Shown here: in pieces, positions 1 to 6,194 of the stretch
Position numbering within the stretch: position 1 is the stretch's first letter
How the letters are laid out: each line of letters starts with the position of its first letter
Assembly: GCA_937863905.1 (NCBI GenBank)
Contig: CALMHV010000387.1
Location: 1 to 6,716, forward strand
DNA: 6,716 nucleotides
Reading direction: 5' to 3'
DNA from: an uncultured Bacillota bacterium
GTDB taxonomy: Bacteria; Bacillota; Sulfobacillia; UBA995; UBA9673
The notes under the pieces: generated by a model
Database searches by the model: none
The model's input: the letters and a program-made list of their open reading frames with translations, nothing else
What the model was told of the DNA's origin: nothing
Made by a program: the position numbers and the translations under genes

Positions 1-12
1 AGGGGTGGCGAC

Positions 13-657
13 ATGATCTTCACGGACAGGCGCGACGCCGGTAGGCGTCTGGCGAACCGTCTGGCGGCCCTGGCCCTCCCGAGTCCGGTCGTCCTGGGCG
101 TCCCCCGCGGCGGGGTCATTGTCGCCTTTGAGGTGGCCCGCGGTCTCGGCGCCCCCCTCGACGTCGTCATAGCTCGGAAGATAGGCGCTCCCGACAACCC
201 GGAGTTGGCCGTCGGCGCCGTGGCCCAGGATGGCACGGTGGTCGCCGACAACGCTCTCCTGGGCAGGCTCGGGGTTTCCGAACGGTACCTTGGCGAAGAA
301 GCCGACCGTCAGAGGATTGAGATCGAGCGGCGGCTGGGCCGCTACCGGCAAGGCACCCCTCCGGCGAAGCTGGCCGGGTGCACGGTCGTCGTTGTCGATG
401 ACGGTATCGCCACCGGCGCCACAGTCCTGGCGGCCCTGAGGGGTCTCCGCTCCCAGAACCCGGCCCGGGTCGTCCTCGCCGTTCCTGTCGCCCCGCCGGA
501 TACGCTCGCTCGCCTGGCGGGTGAGGCCGACGAAGTCATCTGTCTGGCGTCCCCGGAGCCGTTCTACGCCGTCGGCCAGTTCTACCGGCACTTCGAGCAG
601 ACCTCGGACGAGGAAGTTGTGGAACTGCTGGAGCGGCATCGCCTGCTGGCCGAGTAG
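13..657 (+). CDS. Phosphoribosyltransferase-fold protein (COG1926 type)
   Basis: A 214-residue cytoplasmic protein of the type I phosphoribosyltransferase fold. The PRPP-binding loop is plain at residues 125-137 (VVVVDDGIATGAT): hydrophobic strand, two acidic residues, then the T-G-A-T phosphate loop. Upstream are the PRGG turn (31-34) and the RKIG segment (55-58), both typical of the stand-alone COG1926 proteins of about 210-220 residues found in many bacteria. Members of this group are often annotated as predicted phosphoribosyltransferases, and their substrate is generally unknown. I see nothing that identifies a particular base, so hypoxanthine, orotate or amidotransferase-type activity should not be assumed. 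The ATG at 13 follows a purine-rich AGGGGTGG at 1-8 with four-base spacing. The gene converges on yyaC with 30 bases between stop codons. Its promoter lies outside the window, and it may belong to an upstream operon. Family is confident; substrate is not. Confidence 0.9.
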   Translation: MIFTDRRDAGRRLANRLAALALPSPVVLGVPRGGVIVAFEVARGLGAPLDVVIARKIGAPDNPELAVGAVAQDGTVVADNALLGRLGVSERYLGEEADRQRIEIERRLGRYRQGTPPAKLAGCTVVVVDDGIATGATVLAALRGLRSQNPARVVLAVPVAPPDTLARLAGEADEVICLASPEPFYAVGQFYRHFEQTSDEEVVELLERHRLLAE

Positions 658-699
658 ACCGGCTGGCCTGCGCTCCGCGGGCGGCGGCTAGAGCCGGTC
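657..699. terminator. Possible bidirectional terminator hairpin between convergent genes
   Basis: GACCGGCT at 657-664 is exactly complementary to AGCCGGTC at 692-699. A second stem can form inside it (666-671 with 677-682, one G-U pair, 5-base loop). The repeat covers the stop codon of the phosphoribosyltransferase gene on one side and the last codons of yyaC on the other, where two convergent transcripts meet. There is no T-run on either side, so it is not a canonical intrinsic terminator. It could stop transcription weakly, protect 3' ends, or be a chance product of GC-rich sequence. Confidence 0.3.
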
Positions 700-1386
700 G
701 GCGGCCACGTCGGCATCGGCCGAGCCGTGTTCGGGCGGCTGCCGGACGAGATCGGCCAGGCCTTCCGCGATGACCCCCGACATCCGCATGACCAGGTGCA
801 GGCGCGTGTTCTGAAGGACGAAGTACTCCATGAAGCCTCCCACGTTGACCACGCCGGTGACGTGGAGATGGCCGACCGGAGGCAGGACCTTGTTCACCCC
901 GGCTCCCGGCCGGAGAGCTCCCTCCCCGACGCAGATGGTTCCAACATTCTCCAGACTGCCGAGGCAGGCATCCACGGCGACCACGGCGTGCCCAGGGAAC
1001 CGGCGGCCGATGTCCGTGATGCGCTCGGAGAGATTGCCGGCGTGGACGGGATCCTCCAGAGTGCCAAAGACCGGGGCCGGCCAGGGGGCGAGGGCCTGCA
1101 GCCGGTGACCGGTCAGCGGACCCAGGGCGTCGCCGGTCGAGCGGTCCGTGCCCACGCAGACGACGACCAGCGCCTGCCAATCCGCCCAGACTCGCGCCAA
1201 CCCCTGGACAACCGCCTCCCGCACGCGCCTGCCGGCGCCCGGCTCGTCCACGTGGACCCTCACCGACCACTCGTTCTCCGCCTGGAGGGCGGTCATCGTT
1301 CCCAGGGCGGGGGCGCGAGGCGTCGCCGAGGGCCCACGAAACGCCGGCGGCCCGGGCCTGAGAAGGCGACGCACGAGGCGATCCAT
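688..1386 (-). CDS. yyaC: YyaC family spore protein (GPR-like putative protease)
   Basis: A 232-residue protein of the sporulation family YyaC (DUF1256), related in fold to the germination protease GPR, which degrades small acid-soluble spore proteins. The exact role of YyaC is not established. Signature stretches, in order: CVGTDRSTGDALGP (77-90), FGTLEDPVHAGNL (107-119), VVAVDACLG (135-143), PGAGVNKVLPPVG (160-172) and VGGFMEY (182-188). These contain the conserved acidic and glycine residues of the family. The reading frame is open further upstream to 1521, but the ATG at 1386 is preferred: GGAGAG lies 8 bases before it (complement of 1395-1400) and the predicted promoter lies inside the longer version. 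An internal ATG at 1296 would give 202 residues, close to the usual family length, but has a weaker ribosome binding site. The first 35 residues are therefore the least certain part. The gene is divergent from the downstream operon and probably expressed late in sporulation in the forespore. Its presence implies an endospore-forming lineage. Confidence 0.93.
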   Translation of the reverse strand: MDRLVRRLLRPGPPAFRGPSATPRAPALGTMTALQAENEWSVRVHVDEPGAGRRVREAVVQGLARVWADWQALVVVCVGTDRSTGDALGPLTGHRLQALAPWPAPVFGTLEDPVHAGNLSERITDIGRRFPGHAVVAVDACLGSLENVGTICVGEGALRPGAGVNKVLPPVGHLHVTGVVNVGGFMEYFVLQNTRLHLVMRMSGVIAEGLADLVRQPPEHGSADADVAADRL

Positions 1387-1423
1387 CGGGGAGGCTCTCC
1401 CCCAATCCACCAGGAGGTTTCCT

Positions 1424-1615
1424 ATGAGTATGCGCACCGACGGAGGCTCTATGCGCCACGGCTGGGTGAGTCTCCCAGGAGAAGGACTGACCGACGCCTC
1501 GCCGAACAGCAAAGACGTCACCGTCTGCCGAGTCCGGGATACCTGGAGTGGTCCGAACCTTGAGAGGCATGGTCACTGGAGCCCATCGGCGCCGAACTGC
1601 CTCGACCCGCCCTAG
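1424..1615 (+). CDS. Possible 63-residue leader ORF (doubtful)
   Basis: An ATG at 1424 stands 6 bases after a perfect AGGAGG (1412-1417) and opens a 63-codon frame ending with TAG at 1615. The peptide starts MSMRTDGGSMRHGW and shows no domain, signal peptide or membrane segment. It overlaps the first 68 bases of the beta-propeller gene in another frame, and its start lies over the minus-strand yyaC promoter. Third-position GC before the overlap is about three quarters by my count, apparently lower than in the neighbouring genes, which weakens the coding case. It might be a translated leader for the operon, but the AGGAGG may also be coincidence. No plus-strand promoter is visible to express it. 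Confidence 0.2.
   Translation: MSMRTDGGSMRHGWVSLPGEGLTDASPNSKDVTVCRVRDTWSGPNLERHGHWSPSAPNCLDPP
1426..1454 (-). promoter_or_regulatory. Sporulation (sigma-G-like, possibly sigma-E) promoter of yyaC
   Basis: Read on the minus strand, GCATA (complement of 1450-1454) fits the sigma-G -35 consensus GMATR fully. After 17 bases, CATACTC (complement of 1426-1432) fits the -10 consensus CATNMTA at 6 of 7 positions. The predicted start near 1417-1419 gives a leader of about 32 bases that includes the yyaC ribosome binding site. Both boxes sit inside copies of GCGCATA spaced 20 bases apart. Sigma-E boxes are similar, and a 17-base spacer is one short of the sigma-G optimum, so the sigma factor is less certain than the promoter itself. 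There is no GG-N-N-A-N-A-type -10 for sigma-F. Confidence 0.55.
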
Positions 1616-2768
1616 CCGCGGGGCTGTTTGGAGTGGCCTTTTCCTCCTTCTGGCCTTGGTGGCGGTCGTGGCCTCCCGGGGCCTGTGGTCCAGAGCGCTG
1701 TCCAACCTCCTCAACCTGGGGCCGGCTTCGGTGCCCCAGGCGTCCGTGCTTTGGCAGGTACCCTGCCCCGCGGGTTCCACCATCGCGCTCAGCGCCGCGG
1801 GTCAGGTCCTCGTCGTCACCAGCCTTGCCGAATCGGCCTCGACGTCTGTGGCCGCAGCCGCTGACGGCACGATCACGACCGTGACCTCGGTGCCCGGCCT
1901 GCCCCTGACCGCCGCCTTCTACGACCCTGGGTTCACCGAACCGCCCGGAGGCCGGGCCTATTCCGCGGCGGACTGGCGCGCCGTCATCGTCCGCCAGGCC
2001 CAACTGCCCGCCGCGGCGGCCGACGTCGCCCCGGGAGAGCAGCTTGCCGCCGGCGGGGCCGGCATCTTCGCGGAGGAAGTCTACTGCCTTGAGACGGCCG
2101 GCCTCGGAGCGGCCCCGGTCTACGTCGCCACGGGCGCCGTGGTCACGGCCGCCTGCCCTTGGGTGGACCAGGCTGAACTCATCCTCGGCGTCTACGACCC
2201 GGGCGGCTCCGCCAACCCTGAGGGTTCCGTGGTTGCCGTCGGAAGTGGGGGCGTCAAGCTCTGGGCGCACTCCATGGGGCCTGTTCCGGTGCACCGCGTT
2301 ACCGGCCGGCCCGGGACGGGCTTTGTCGCCGCGGCCACGCCGGAGAGCGTGGCCCTGCTCGACGGGCGGGGCAGCCTTCTCTGGACGAGGAAGCTCAAGA
2401 CGCCTGCCGTCGACCTGGCCATCCAGAGTCACGGCGGTCCGGTCGTCGTCACTTCCGGCGCGATCCTGGCCTACGACCGCCGGGGAAACCTGGTGTGGAA
2501 GAAGACCTCGAGAGAGCCCCTCCGGGCTGTGGTCTGCGCCGGTTACCGGATTGCGGTCGCCGCCGGGGCTTCTGTCGTCGTGTATGATGAGGACGGGCTC
2601 GAGAAGTGGTCCTTGCCCTGCTCGGCCGGGGTGCTCGATGTCGGCCTGGACCCGACGGGCAAACTGGCCGCGGCGCTTCTGGAGTCTGGGACCTTGGTCC
2701 TGGCTAGGGGGCCGGGCGTCGCCCCGGTGGGGGCGACCCCGGTCGCGGGGGAGGGGTGCCGCCCGTGA
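1548..2768 (+). CDS. Membrane-anchored PQQ/WD-like beta-propeller protein
   Basis: A 406-residue protein of unrecognised function. The N terminus carries a basic stretch (HRRR...R at 13-24), then one hydrophobic helix at about 26-43. By the positive-inside rule this anchors the protein with residues 44-406 outside the cytoplasm. The outer part contains repeated strand-turn-strand units of the type seen in PQQ-like/quinoprotein propeller blades: VVAVGSGGVKLWAH (228-241), ALLDGRGSLLWTRKL (269-283), ILAYDRRGNLVWKK (306-319) and VVVYDEDGLEKWSL (343-356), each with a D/G turn followed by W. The region at 60-225 is more diverged. I see no residues that prove PQQ binding, so a protein-binding scaffold role is more likely than an enzyme. 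Six cysteines (73, 180, 203, 330, 358, 404) all lie in the outer part. The start is uncertain: GTG 1548 (GGGA at 1536-1539), TTG 1560 or ATG 1569. None of these affects the helix. It is the first gene of the apparent operon and overlaps the next gene by 4 bases. Confidence 0.75.
   Translation: MVRTLRGMVTGAHRRRTASTRPSRGAVWSGLFLLLALVAVVASRGLWSRALSNLLNLGPASVPQASVLWQVPCPAGSTIALSAAGQVLVVTSLAESASTSVAAAADGTITTVTSVPGLPLTAAFYDPGFTEPPGGRAYSAADWRAVIVRQAQLPAAAADVAPGEQLAAGGAGIFAEEVYCLETAGLGAAPVYVATGAVVTAACPWVDQAELILGVYDPGGSANPEGSVVAVGSGGVKLWAHSMGPVPVHRVTGRPGTGFVAAATPESVALLDGRGSLLWTRKLKTPAVDLAIQSHGGPVVVTSGAILAYDRRGNLVWKKTSREPLRAVVCAGYRIAVAAGASVVVYDEDGLEKWSLPCSAGVLDVGLDPTGKLAAALLESGTLVLARGPGVAPVGATPVAGEGCRP
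2718..2737 (+). repeat. Perfect inverted repeat (8-bp hairpin) near the end of the propeller gene
   Basis: GTCGCCCC (2718-2725) and GGGGCGAC (2730-2737) form a perfect 8-bp stem around a GGTG loop. It ends 12 bases before the ribosome binding site (2750-2756) of the next gene. The following CCCC (2737-2740) can instead pair with GGGG at 2747-2750, which touches that site. It lies within coding sequence in a very GC-rich stretch, so chance is possible. No T-run follows. Confidence 0.3.
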
Positions 2769-3142
2769 AGAAGCGATGGCCGGCTCTCTTTGTCCGGGTC
2801 ATGGTCTCCGGCCTATCGCTCTTGGTCCTGGCGGTGCTCTTGGGACGGCTGTCGCCTGTGCCGTCCGTCTGGATCAGGGGCCCCGCGGCCTTCGCCCTCG
2901 TCAAGGTCGTCGGCGACATCGTCGTCCTCGCCCTCTTTAGACAGGCGGTCGTCCTTTTTGTCGAGGATCTTTTCTGGGAACTCGTAGCCTTCGTGGTCCT
3001 CGGCTTCCTCGCCGCCGGCCTTATCGCCCTGACCGCGGGGCTCATCGGCGGCCCGGTGCAGCCGTACTTCCCGGCTCTGGTCGTGTACTTTGTGTACCTG
3101 GTGGCGGAGAGCCGCCAGGTAGGCCGCGCTGAGCGGGAGTGA
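2765..3142 (+). CDS. Small multi-pass membrane protein, unrecognised
   Basis: A 125-residue integral membrane protein that I do not recognise. It has about four hydrophobic segments (roughly residues 9-27, 39-56, 65-90 and 98-112) with little sequence between them, and a short charged C-terminal tail (ESRQVGRAERE). No enzymatic motif or conserved cysteine/histidine set is visible. The start chosen is GTG 2765, not GTG 2756, because GGAGGGG (2750-2756) lies 8 bases before it, whereas it would directly abut the earlier codon. The start overlaps the stop of the propeller gene as GTGA, the classic arrangement for translational coupling, so the two proteins are probably made in fixed proportion and may work together. 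The next gene (CvpA family) begins 13 bases after its stop. A membrane partner for the extracytoplasmic propeller is an inference from position only. Confidence 0.75.
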   Translation: MKKRWPALFVRVMVSGLSLLVLAVLLGRLSPVPSVWIRGPAAFALVKVVGDIVVLALFRQAVVLFVEDLFWELVAFVVLGFLAAGLIALTAGLIGGPVQPYFPALVVYFVYLVAESRQVGRAERE

Positions 3143-3155
3143 GAGGGGATTACTG

Positions 3156-3854
3156 ATGAACGTCCTTGACCTGTTCCTTGCCCTGTGCCTAATCGGCGGG
3201 GCCATCGGGGGCCTCCGACGCGGGCTCGTCCGCGGGCTCGTTGGCCTGGCGGGTCTAATCGTCGGGGTCGTCGCGGCCTCGCGGCTTTACCGGCCCTTGA
3301 GCGCCTACCTCGAAACCCAGTACGGCGCCATCGGCCGGCTGGCCTCCAGCATCGCGCTTCACCTGCCGCTGGCGGCCACGGTCGGTTCCGCGCCGGCCAG
3401 CCAGGGCACGGCTCTGACCGACGCCCTCCAGACCCTCGACCTACCAGCCTTCATCACCCGGTATCTGGTTTCCTGGACCACCCAGACCGGCTTGCTGGCC
3501 GGGGCCACCGTCGGCCAGACCCTCTCTCTCGTGTTGGCCTCGGCCATCATGGGGGCCGCCTGCTTTCTCGGCATCTTCTTCGCCGTTCAGATTCTGGCCG
3601 CGCTCCTGGCGGGTGTTTTCCGCGGCGTGCTCGCCGTCACGCCTCTGGGCTTCGTCGACCATCTGGTCGGCGGTCTTCTGGGCTTCTGCTGGACCGGCGT
3701 GATCCTGACCGTGCTCGTCGGCGGGCTCGGCCTTCTGTCTTCCGTGCCCGCTTTCGCCTTCGTCCGCTCCGCCCTGGACGGCTCGCTGCTGGTTCCGACG
3801 TTTCTCGCGCTGTTCGAGTTCTTCTTGCCGCGGATTCCGCAGTTGCTTGGCTAG
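3156..3854 (+). CDS. CvpA family membrane protein
   Basis: A 232-residue integral membrane protein of the CvpA family (named after E. coli CvpA, needed for colicin V production; B. subtilis YshB is a relative). Characteristic points are the N-terminal N-V-L-D-L start to the first helix (about 3-19), the RRGLVRGLVG loop (21-30), the second helix (31-45), a variable loop of about 75 residues, and then helices at about 122-155 and 176-196 flanking the D-H-L-V-G-G-L-L-G-F motif (168-177). These proteins act in the inner membrane and are linked to envelope integrity, but no biochemical activity is settled. ATG 3156 has AGAGGGG 7 bases upstream. The gene lies between the unrecognised membrane protein and the MscS-family channel, which supports an envelope-related operon. 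The hydrophilic loop around 60-115 is alanine/threonine-rich and poorly conserved by eye. Confidence 0.85.
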   Translation: MNVLDLFLALCLIGGAIGGLRRGLVRGLVGLAGLIVGVVAASRLYRPLSAYLETQYGAIGRLASSIALHLPLAATVGSAPASQGTALTDALQTLDLPAFITRYLVSWTTQTGLLAGATVGQTLSLVLASAIMGAACFLGIFFAVQILAALLAGVFRGVLAVTPLGFVDHLVGGLLGFCWTGVILTVLVGGLGLLSSVPAFAFVRSALDGSLLVPTFLALFEFFLPRIPQLLG

Positions 3855-3880
3855 GTGATGGTTAGACTGCTGGGGAGGGG

Positions 3881-4765
3881 GTGCTGCCGGACTTGTTCAA
3901 GGATACCGCCTGGACCAGCCTCGGCCTTGACGTGCTCAAGACGCTCGGCAGCATCGCGGTCGTCCTCCTCCTGGCTCGGCTGGTCATCATCCTGGCCAAC
4001 CGGGTCATCGACCGTCTGGCCACAGGCCACGACCGCCACCGACCGGTCTTTGACGAGCGGCGCGTCCAGACACTCGCAACCGTGGCCAAGAGCGTCGTCC
4101 GCTACGGGCTGGATTTCGCGGCGGTGGTCACGGCTCTGAGCCTGGTGGGCATAGACACGAGTTCCCTCCTCCTGGGCGCCGGCGTGGCGGGCATCGCCAT
4201 AGGCTTTGGCGCCCAGAACCTAGTGCGCGATGTGATCAGCGGGTTCTTCATCTTGCTCGAGGACCAGTACGCCGTCGGGGATTATGTCAACCTGGGCGCG
4301 GTCGAGGGCATCGTCGAGGAAATCGGGCTCCGGACCACCCAGGTGCGGGCGTTCGGCGGGGAGCTCAACACCCTCCCCAACGGCACTATTCCCCGGGTCA
4401 CGAACTTCAGCCGCGGCCCGCTCCGGGTGATGTTCGACGTGACCGTTCCCTACGAGGAGGACACCTCGACGGCCATGCGGGTCATCCAGGAAGCGCTCGA
4501 CCGCTTCCGGAGTGCCTCGACCGTCGTTGTCGAAGGCCCCACCGTCCTGGGAGTATCCCGACTCACGGGGGCCGGCGTCTCGGTCCGCGTCTGGGCCAGG
4601 GTCAAGGAAATGGAGCACTGGGCCGTCGAACGCGAGCTCAAGCTCCAGATCAAGGAAGCCCTGGACCGGGCCGGGGTGGGCCTCTCCAGCCTCAATCGCA
4701 TCTGGCAGCAGCCGCCGGGTCCATCCCCCGGGAGCGGACAGCCCCGGCGCGGGGGAAAGGGGTAA
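3881..4765 (+). CDS. Small-conductance mechanosensitive ion channel (MscS family)
   Basis: A 294-residue MscS-family channel, close in length to E. coli MscS (286). These channels open under membrane tension and release solutes on osmotic downshock. Helices lie at about 22-45 and 73-91. The pore helix and beta-domain entry at about 95-140 carry the family signature: a Gly/Ala-rich GAGVAGIAIGFGAQNLV segment (99-115), then DVISGFFILLED and YAVGDYV. A beta domain follows with RTTQVRAFGGELNTLPNG (151-168), then an alpha/beta C-terminal domain to about residue 277 and a proline/glycine/basic tail. Start: GTG 3881 is only 2 bases from GGAGG (3874-3878), which is short. CTG 3884 or TTG 3893 are alternatives and would remove only a few residues. 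It starts 26 bases after the CvpA gene and ends 2 bases before the DUF951 gene, so it is almost certainly co-transcribed with both. Confidence 0.95.
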   Translation: MLPDLFKDTAWTSLGLDVLKTLGSIAVVLLLARLVIILANRVIDRLATGHDRHRPVFDERRVQTLATVAKSVVRYGLDFAAVVTALSLVGIDTSSLLLGAGVAGIAIGFGAQNLVRDVISGFFILLEDQYAVGDYVNLGAVEGIVEEIGLRTTQVRAFGGELNTLPNGTIPRVTNFSRGPLRVMFDVTVPYEEDTSTAMRVIQEALDRFRSASTVVVEGPTVLGVSRLTGAGVSVRVWARVKEMEHWAVERELKLQIKEALDRAGVGLSSLNRIWQQPPGPSPGSGQPRRGGKG

Positions 4766-4767
4766 CC

Positions 4768-4995
4768 ATGCTAGGTGGTTCCGTAGGTTTCCACGTCGGT
4801 GACGTGGTCCAGCTCAAGAAGACTCATCCGTGCGGCAGCACGGAGTGGGAGATAACGCGGACCGGGATCGACTTCGGGCTGAAGTGCGCGCGCTGCGGCC
4901 GGCGGGTGCTCATCCAGCGCGCCAAGTTCGAGAAGCTGGTCAAGAGGACGGTCCGGTTCGCCGTCGGCCCCGAACCGGCCTCGCCGCCGGGCTAG
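4768..4995 (+). CDS. DUF951 family small protein
   Basis: A 75-residue soluble protein of the DUF951 family, common in Firmicutes and frequently placed just before ychF; as I recall, B. subtilis YyzM is a member. Recognition rests on the ordered pattern VGDVVQLKKTHPCGSTEWEI (10-29), G-x-D-x-x-x-K-C (33-40), CxxCG (40-44) and KFEKLVKR (53-60). Three cysteines (22, 40, 43) suggest a half-complete zinc-ribbon site that might be completed by His20 or by dimerisation. That is my inference, and the family has no established function. The usual family length is about 65 residues; the last 12 or so here (AVGPEPASPPG) are a low-complexity extension. ATG 4768 sits 2 bases after the MscS stop, with GGGAAAGGGG (4753-4762) as its ribosome binding site inside the end of mscS. 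ychF starts 19 bases downstream. Confidence 0.9.
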   Translation: MLGGSVGFHVGDVVQLKKTHPCGSTEWEITRTGIDFGLKCARCGRRVLIQRAKFEKLVKRTVRFAVGPEPASPPG

Positions 4996-5014
4996 GGTAG
5001 GAGGCTCGACTTGT

Positions 5015-6181
5015 ATGGGGTTCTCCGTCGGGCTCGTCGGTCTCCCGAACGCCGGTAAGAGCACCGTCTTCAACGCCCTCACCGCGGCCGGGGCCGAGGT
5101 GGGAGCCTACCCGTTCACCACGGTCGGTCGCAACCTCGGGGCGCGGGTCATCCCGGACGAGCGTCTGGACACCGTCGCCCGCATCACGCGCCCGGTCAAG
5201 GTGACCCCGACGGCCTTGGAGATCGTGGACATCGCCGGTCTTGTGCCCGGCGCCCACCGGGGTGAAGGGCTGGGCAACCAGTTCCTCGGTCACATCCGGG
5301 AAGTCGACCTGATTGGGCACGTCGTGCGCTGCTTCGAGAACGAACGCGTCGCTCCCGTCGACGGGCGGGCCGACCCTGTGCGCGACGCGGAGACGGTCGA
5401 ACTGGAGCTCGCCCTCGCCGACCTCGACACGGTCGAGAGGCGCTTGGAGAGAGCGCGGCGCCGGGCCAAGGGCGGTGTGGGGGCGGACCAGGCCGACGTC
5501 GAGACGCTTGAACGCCTCCGCGAGTCCCTGGCCCGGGGCATACCGGCCCGCCGCCTGGCTCTCGCCTCCGGCGCGACGGCTCTCGTCCGGGAACTCTTCC
5601 TTCTGACGTCCAAGCCCCATCTCTACATTGGCAACGTGTCGGACCAGGACTTCGAGGTGGCCGCGGCCATCGGCGCGAACCGATCTGAGCCGGGTGGGTC
5701 CCCGCGGGGCCCGACCTCCCCGGGCCTGGCCGGCTGGGCCGCCCTCGTGGCTCACGCGGCTCGCTCGGGCACGCCCGCGGTCCCTGTCGCCGCCGCCGTG
5801 GAGGCCGAGTGGGCGGCTTTGCCAATCACGGAGCGGGCCCTCTGGCAGGAGGAGTTCGGCCTGGCCATCTCCGGCGGGGTCTCCCTGGTCCGGGCGGCCT
5901 ACGAACACCTGAACGTGATGACCTTCTACACCGTGAACGAGAACGAAGCCAGGGCCTACACCGTGACGAAAGGAACCTCGGCGGTGGCCGCGGCCGGCAA
6001 GGTCCACACCGACATGGAGAAAGGCTTCATCCGGGCCGAGGTCGTCCGCTTCTCCGACCTGGAACGGGCCGGCTCGATGGCCGCCGCCCGTCAGAAGGGG
6101 ACTCTGCGAGCCGAAGGTCGCGACTACGTGGTCCAGGATGGCGACATCCTGTACTTCAGATTCGCGCCGCCGGCGAATTGA
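5015..6181 (+). CDS. ychF: Redox-regulated/ribosome-associated ATPase YchF (Obg family, OLA1-like)
   Basis: A 388-residue P-loop NTPase of the universally conserved YchF/OLA1 group, which prefers ATP to GTP and associates with ribosomes; in E. coli it negatively affects oxidative stress responses. Motifs: G1 GLPNAGKST (9-17), YPFTT (32-36), G3 DIAGLVPGAHRGEGLGNQF (72-90), VVRCFENE (103-110), ELALADLDTVERR (131-143), G4-equivalent NVSD (207-210), G5-equivalent PVAAAVEAE (257-265), and the C-terminal TGS domain with GKVHTDMEKGFIRAEV (328-343) and DYVVQDGDILYFRF (370-383). It is about 20-25 residues longer than typical members (363-366). The excess is a Gly/Pro/Ser-rich insert at about 221-238 between G4 and G5. 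The G4 position is usually N-x-x-E; here it is Asp. ATG 5015 follows AGGAGG (4999-5004) by 10 bases. It is the last gene of the operon; rpsF follows with its own promoter. Confidence 0.97.
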   Translation: MGFSVGLVGLPNAGKSTVFNALTAAGAEVGAYPFTTVGRNLGARVIPDERLDTVARITRPVKVTPTALEIVDIAGLVPGAHRGEGLGNQFLGHIREVDLIGHVVRCFENERVAPVDGRADPVRDAETVELELALADLDTVERRLERARRRAKGGVGADQADVETLERLRESLARGIPARRLALASGATALVRELFLLTSKPHLYIGNVSDQDFEVAAAIGANRSEPGGSPRGPTSPGLAGWAALVAHAARSGTPAVPVAAAVEAEWAALPITERALWQEEFGLAISGGVSLVRAAYEHLNVMTFYTVNENEARAYTVTKGTSAVAAAGKVHTDMEKGFIRAEVVRFSDLERAGSMAAARQKGTLRAEGRDYVVQDGDILYFRFAPPAN

Positions 6182-6194
6182 CGGGAGATTCGCT

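Noticed and set aside
1387..1521. Longer yyaC version starting at 1521
   Set aside because: The extra 45 codons cover the predicted promoter and the ribosome binding site of the 1386 start, and add no family-like sequence.
1433..1547. Plus-strand sigma-A promoter for the propeller operon
   Set aside because: I looked for a TTGACA-like and TATAAT-like pair at 16-18 bases. TATG-containing and GATACC sequences occur, but none has an acceptable -35 partner.
536..1783. 415-codon open frame on the minus strand across yyaC and the intergenic region
   Set aside because: It is out of frame with yyaC, whose family motifs are unmistakable. The translation is low-complexity R/G/P-rich, typical of an antisense or alternate frame in GC-rich DNA.
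1518..2432. 304-codon minus-strand frame opposite the propeller gene
   Set aside because: The plus strand gives an anchored protein with repeated blade motifs, whereas this frame is G/R/D-rich without domains and has no ribosome binding site that I could see.
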